A stretch of DNA of 64,000 nt. Source: Azadirachta indica. Lineage: Eukaryota; Streptophyta; Magnoliopsida; Sapindales; Meliaceae. Shown in pieces: positions 61,901 to 64,000 of this stretch. The position numbers were made by a program, and so were the translations under genes. Each line of letters starts with the position of its first letter. Positions within the stretch are counted from its first letter, which is position 1. A model generated the notes under the pieces. It searched no databases and was not told the DNA's origin. It worked only from the letters and a program-made list of their open reading frames with translations. Where the stretch lies: positions 6,252,913-6,316,912 of the forward strand of contig CM040450.1 of the NCBI GenBank assembly GCA_022749755.1, in the 5' to 3' direction.

Positions 61901-64000
61901 AGAAGAGCAAAGAGTCTTTCATTGCATTCAAGGAGGCTCTGAAATTCAAGTACTGTCTTTTTCCTTCGATCACTGCATTTTTTCTTCTGTCATGCAAAAT
62001 GTGTGCAGACACAGTCCAATCACAAAAGCTCCCACATTACTTGCTGTGGCAAAGGATATGATGTTTAATAGCTTAAAATGTGATCTGTTAACAGACGTAA
62101 CAGCTGGCAGTTGTGGGAGAACTACGGCCATGTTGCTTTGGATGTAGGCAATGTCCGTCAGGTAATCCTTGATATGTAGTTAATGTTGAACTGTTAACCA
62201 TAATCTTTTGATAAGTCTCTTAGCCCACTTTTGATGTTTTTGATTTCCTCATTTGGAAATCTAATTGGAACTGCCAAGACTTTGTCGTGTCTTCATCTGA
62301 AGGATCATGGTAGGAAAATGTGGCCATTTTTGCACCTAAACATTATCAATTCTTTCTAGCTCCTTTAAACAGCTACTTTAATCCCTCTATGTGAGCAAAT
62401 TCTTTTATGAAGAAATGTATGATGAAAAATTTCTTCACTTGAACATTTGTATGCCCATCAAGTTCCGTAATTTGGCATGGTATTGGATACTTTTACTCAT
62501 TTGTATCTATTTTGTCAGGGTCACCATTCTTTAATAAAAGAACATTGATACCTTGCTTTTTCAATATTAATTCTTGGCTCTCACCTTAGTTATAGGTATT
62601 TGGATGAGTTGGACTTGTTGAAAAGGAGAAACTAGATTATATGAGGATTTTAGGTAGAAGGGAAAGGTTATTATAGGACTGTGGTTTAGTTGGAAAGTAA
62701 GAAACGCAAAAATTTATTGAAGGACTTCGTCTTGGGGTATGTTTTGGATTGAGGTATTGTTACTTTGAAGCCGCAATTGTTGCAAAATGGAATCACTAAA
62801 TGTCAAGTATAAGTGGTTGATAAAGGTTAGCTCTCAATTAAAAGGTGGAGTTTACCAAACACTTTAGTTGTGTTTCCAAAATTAAATGGAAGCACAACAG
62901 TCCTAGACATTACCTTTGCCTTGATATATGGCAAGAAAGAAATCAATGCAGTTTTGAAGATAAATAAGCGGAGAATCTTGTAATTCAACTTAATGAAGCC
63001 CAATGGAGATGCCAAAAAGGAAACCTGGTCAAGTGGTCAGTTTTGGGCTTTTTCTAACAATTGGAGCCCATTCTTCAACCCCCAACCCCAATGGGGATGG
63101 TCTATATAGGGTTCATAACTACTACTCTTACTACAGGAGTTTTACCTAGCCAACATTTAGATCTGGCCCCACCCAGTTTTTTATGATTCACCCAACATTC
63201 ACCATTTATCCAACTGTTTACGAGCAGTTTTTTGGTATCAAATGCCTGACACTCTGCTGCAGGGATTTGACTGAGCCTCATATGGGAAAAATTAGAATGT
63301 TTGCTTCTTTTTCGGCTTCCACTTCACAGGACATTTAAGAATCAACCTTTTTCTTTTATTTTTCATTAAGCTTAATTTGGAAGGGTTTGTAAAATGGTTG
63401 GGTTTTAGATTTCTTGTTCTAGTTTGTAAAGATGTCTGATTGAGAAGTTTTAGATGCAGAGGCTGGAGTGTTTGTTTATAGCTTGCTAAATGAGTAGACT
63501 GCTTTTCTTAAAATTTTGTTTGCCTTGTGAATTTGTTCTTGACTCTCTAGTGGACCTTTGTGCTTACCTTTTACACTTAATACGTTGTTCTGTTTCTTAC
63601 AAAAGGATTAGAAGGATTTTTTATGAAGCTAGGAAGACACCTAGGATAAAGTTTGCTTTATTGTGTCTTTTGGATGTAGATTTCATTTTGAGGAATATTC
63701 CTTCTTTCTTTTACAAGATAATTTAGAAGTTGCCAGATGAATTTTCCTTCTCTTCTTCTGTTTGGTAGCTTGTTGGGAGTCAATTTGTGAACTATAGATA
63801 CTTTTTAAATGTAATATACAACATCAGTTTCCTTTAAATAATCTTTTGACCCCAGTTATTGCTCTTTTATTTATTATTGTTCATTTATACGACATCAGTT
63901 TCCTTTAAATAATCTTTGACTCCAGTTATTGCTCTTTTATTTATTATTGTTCATTTATACGACATCAGTTTCCTTTAAATAATCTTTGACTCCAGTTATT
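52949..64000 (+). CDS. TTC27: TTC27-like tetratricopeptide-repeat protein (3' end beyond window)
   Basis: Coding exons: 52949-53367, 53463-53610, 53708-54039, 54442-54523, 54601-54889, 56157-56215, 56612-56701, 56802-56893, 57020-57118, 57241-57318, 59913-59997, 60081-60139, 60250-60319, 60441-60532, 61887-61949, 62095-62161. Together they make 2124 nt (708 codons) with phase kept at every GT-AG junction; further exons lie right of 64000. The TPR region is clear: [72 protein letters not shown] and [19 protein letters not shown]. The N-terminal half ([20 protein letters not shown]) is the non-repeat domain of the family. TTC27 homologues are conserved across eukaryotes; the exact role in plants is not settled. 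A 5' UTR intron (about 52842-52914) is likely, between TTTTCTAG|GTAAAAAC and TTTCAG|GGCATA. Intron 10 is 2.6 kb, and a terminal intron of at least 1.8 kb runs to the edge. Confidence 0.95.
54347..54370. repeat. (CT)n microsatellite
   Basis: CT run in an intron of the TTC27-like gene, followed by a T-rich stretch near the splice acceptor at 54441. Confidence 0.8.
57319..59912 (+). other. 2.6-kb intron of the TTC27-like gene
   Basis: Lies between the exons ending at 57318 (...RLW split TG|G) and starting at 59913. It holds no second gene that I can recognise. Its ORFs are short and lack family resemblance. Confidence 0.8.
60863..61360. repeat. long nearly perfect inverted repeat in an intron
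   Basis: The left arm (about 60903-61110) and right arm (about 61136-61332) are inverted copies with only scattered mismatches and small indels. A fully shared block reads 'TTCATTTGTCAGCTGACCTGATGCAGTCGCATTG...' through AGCGAGGGGAGATGCCAGCT. The loop is only about 25 nt. A weaker match extends the pairing outwards to about 60863 and 61360. Sequence is less AT-rich than other elements here and has no ORF. It lies inside the 60533-61886 intron of the TTC27-like gene. Confidence 0.92.
63821..64000. repeat. 70-bp minisatellite running off the window
   Basis: Unit 'ACATCAGTTTCCTTTAAATAATCTTTGACTCCAGTTATTG...CATTTATACG' starts at 63821, 63892 and 63962. The first copy has one extra T. The array continues past 64000, inside the last visible intron of the TTC27-like gene. 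Confidence 0.95.

Overview
The window is nuclear DNA from a eudicot plant. The genes carry many short GT-AG introns, the spacers are very AT-rich, TA/CT microsatellites are frequent, and the spacers hold MITE, SINE and fold-back elements. The protein families (SAUR, TRF-like Myb, ABCG24/28 type, plant adenosine kinase) are plant ones. I cannot name the species.

Layout. 1-2641: 3' part of an adenosine kinase gene (+). 3855-5512: two adjacent fold-back elements. 5842-7233: intronless multi-pass membrane protein (+). 7234-11037: long stretch with no recognisable gene. 11038-11666: hAT-like MITE. 11971-12342: SAUR gene (-). 12.5-18.8 kb: spacer rich in microsatellites. 18907-19164: small secreted peptide gene (+), followed by a 62-bp palindrome. 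20986-26827: TRF-like Myb-domain gene (-, 8 coding exons, 482 aa). 28-33.4 kb: spacer with an LTR-like remnant and a SINE with target-site duplications. 33493-37601: translin (-, 7 exons, 302 aa, with an N-terminal targeting-like extension). 38227-38852: second copy of the hAT-like MITE, inverted, with a perfect 8-bp target-site duplication. 40.5-48.4 kb: decayed ABCG24/28-type transporter pseudogene (-). 49-52.7 kb: AT-rich spacer with MITE-like elements. 52949 to the right edge: TTC27-like tetratricopeptide-repeat gene (+, 16 coding exons found, 708 codons, continuing past the window). One of its introns holds a long, nearly perfect inverted repeat.

All multi-exon models were built by hand from splice sites. 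The exon lengths sum to whole codons for the TRF-like gene (1449 nt) and translin (909 nt), and the reading phase is kept at every junction in the TTC27-like and adenosine kinase genes.

From memory, the order membrane protein - SAUR - TRF-like - translin - ABCG24 matches Arabidopsis At2g37035 - At2g37030 - At2g37025 - At2g37020 - At2g37010. That points to an ancestral gene block in which the ABCG member has become a pseudogene here. The genes have unrelated housekeeping or growth roles (purine salvage, auxin response, telomere-type DNA binding, small-RNA/ssRNA handling, TPR scaffold) and are not a pathway cluster. No defence system, operon or other clearly new biological system is visible. 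The most unusual signals are the 60.9-61.3 kb hairpin, the two fold-back elements, the palindrome abutting the peptide gene, and the broken ABCG gene in an otherwise intact block.
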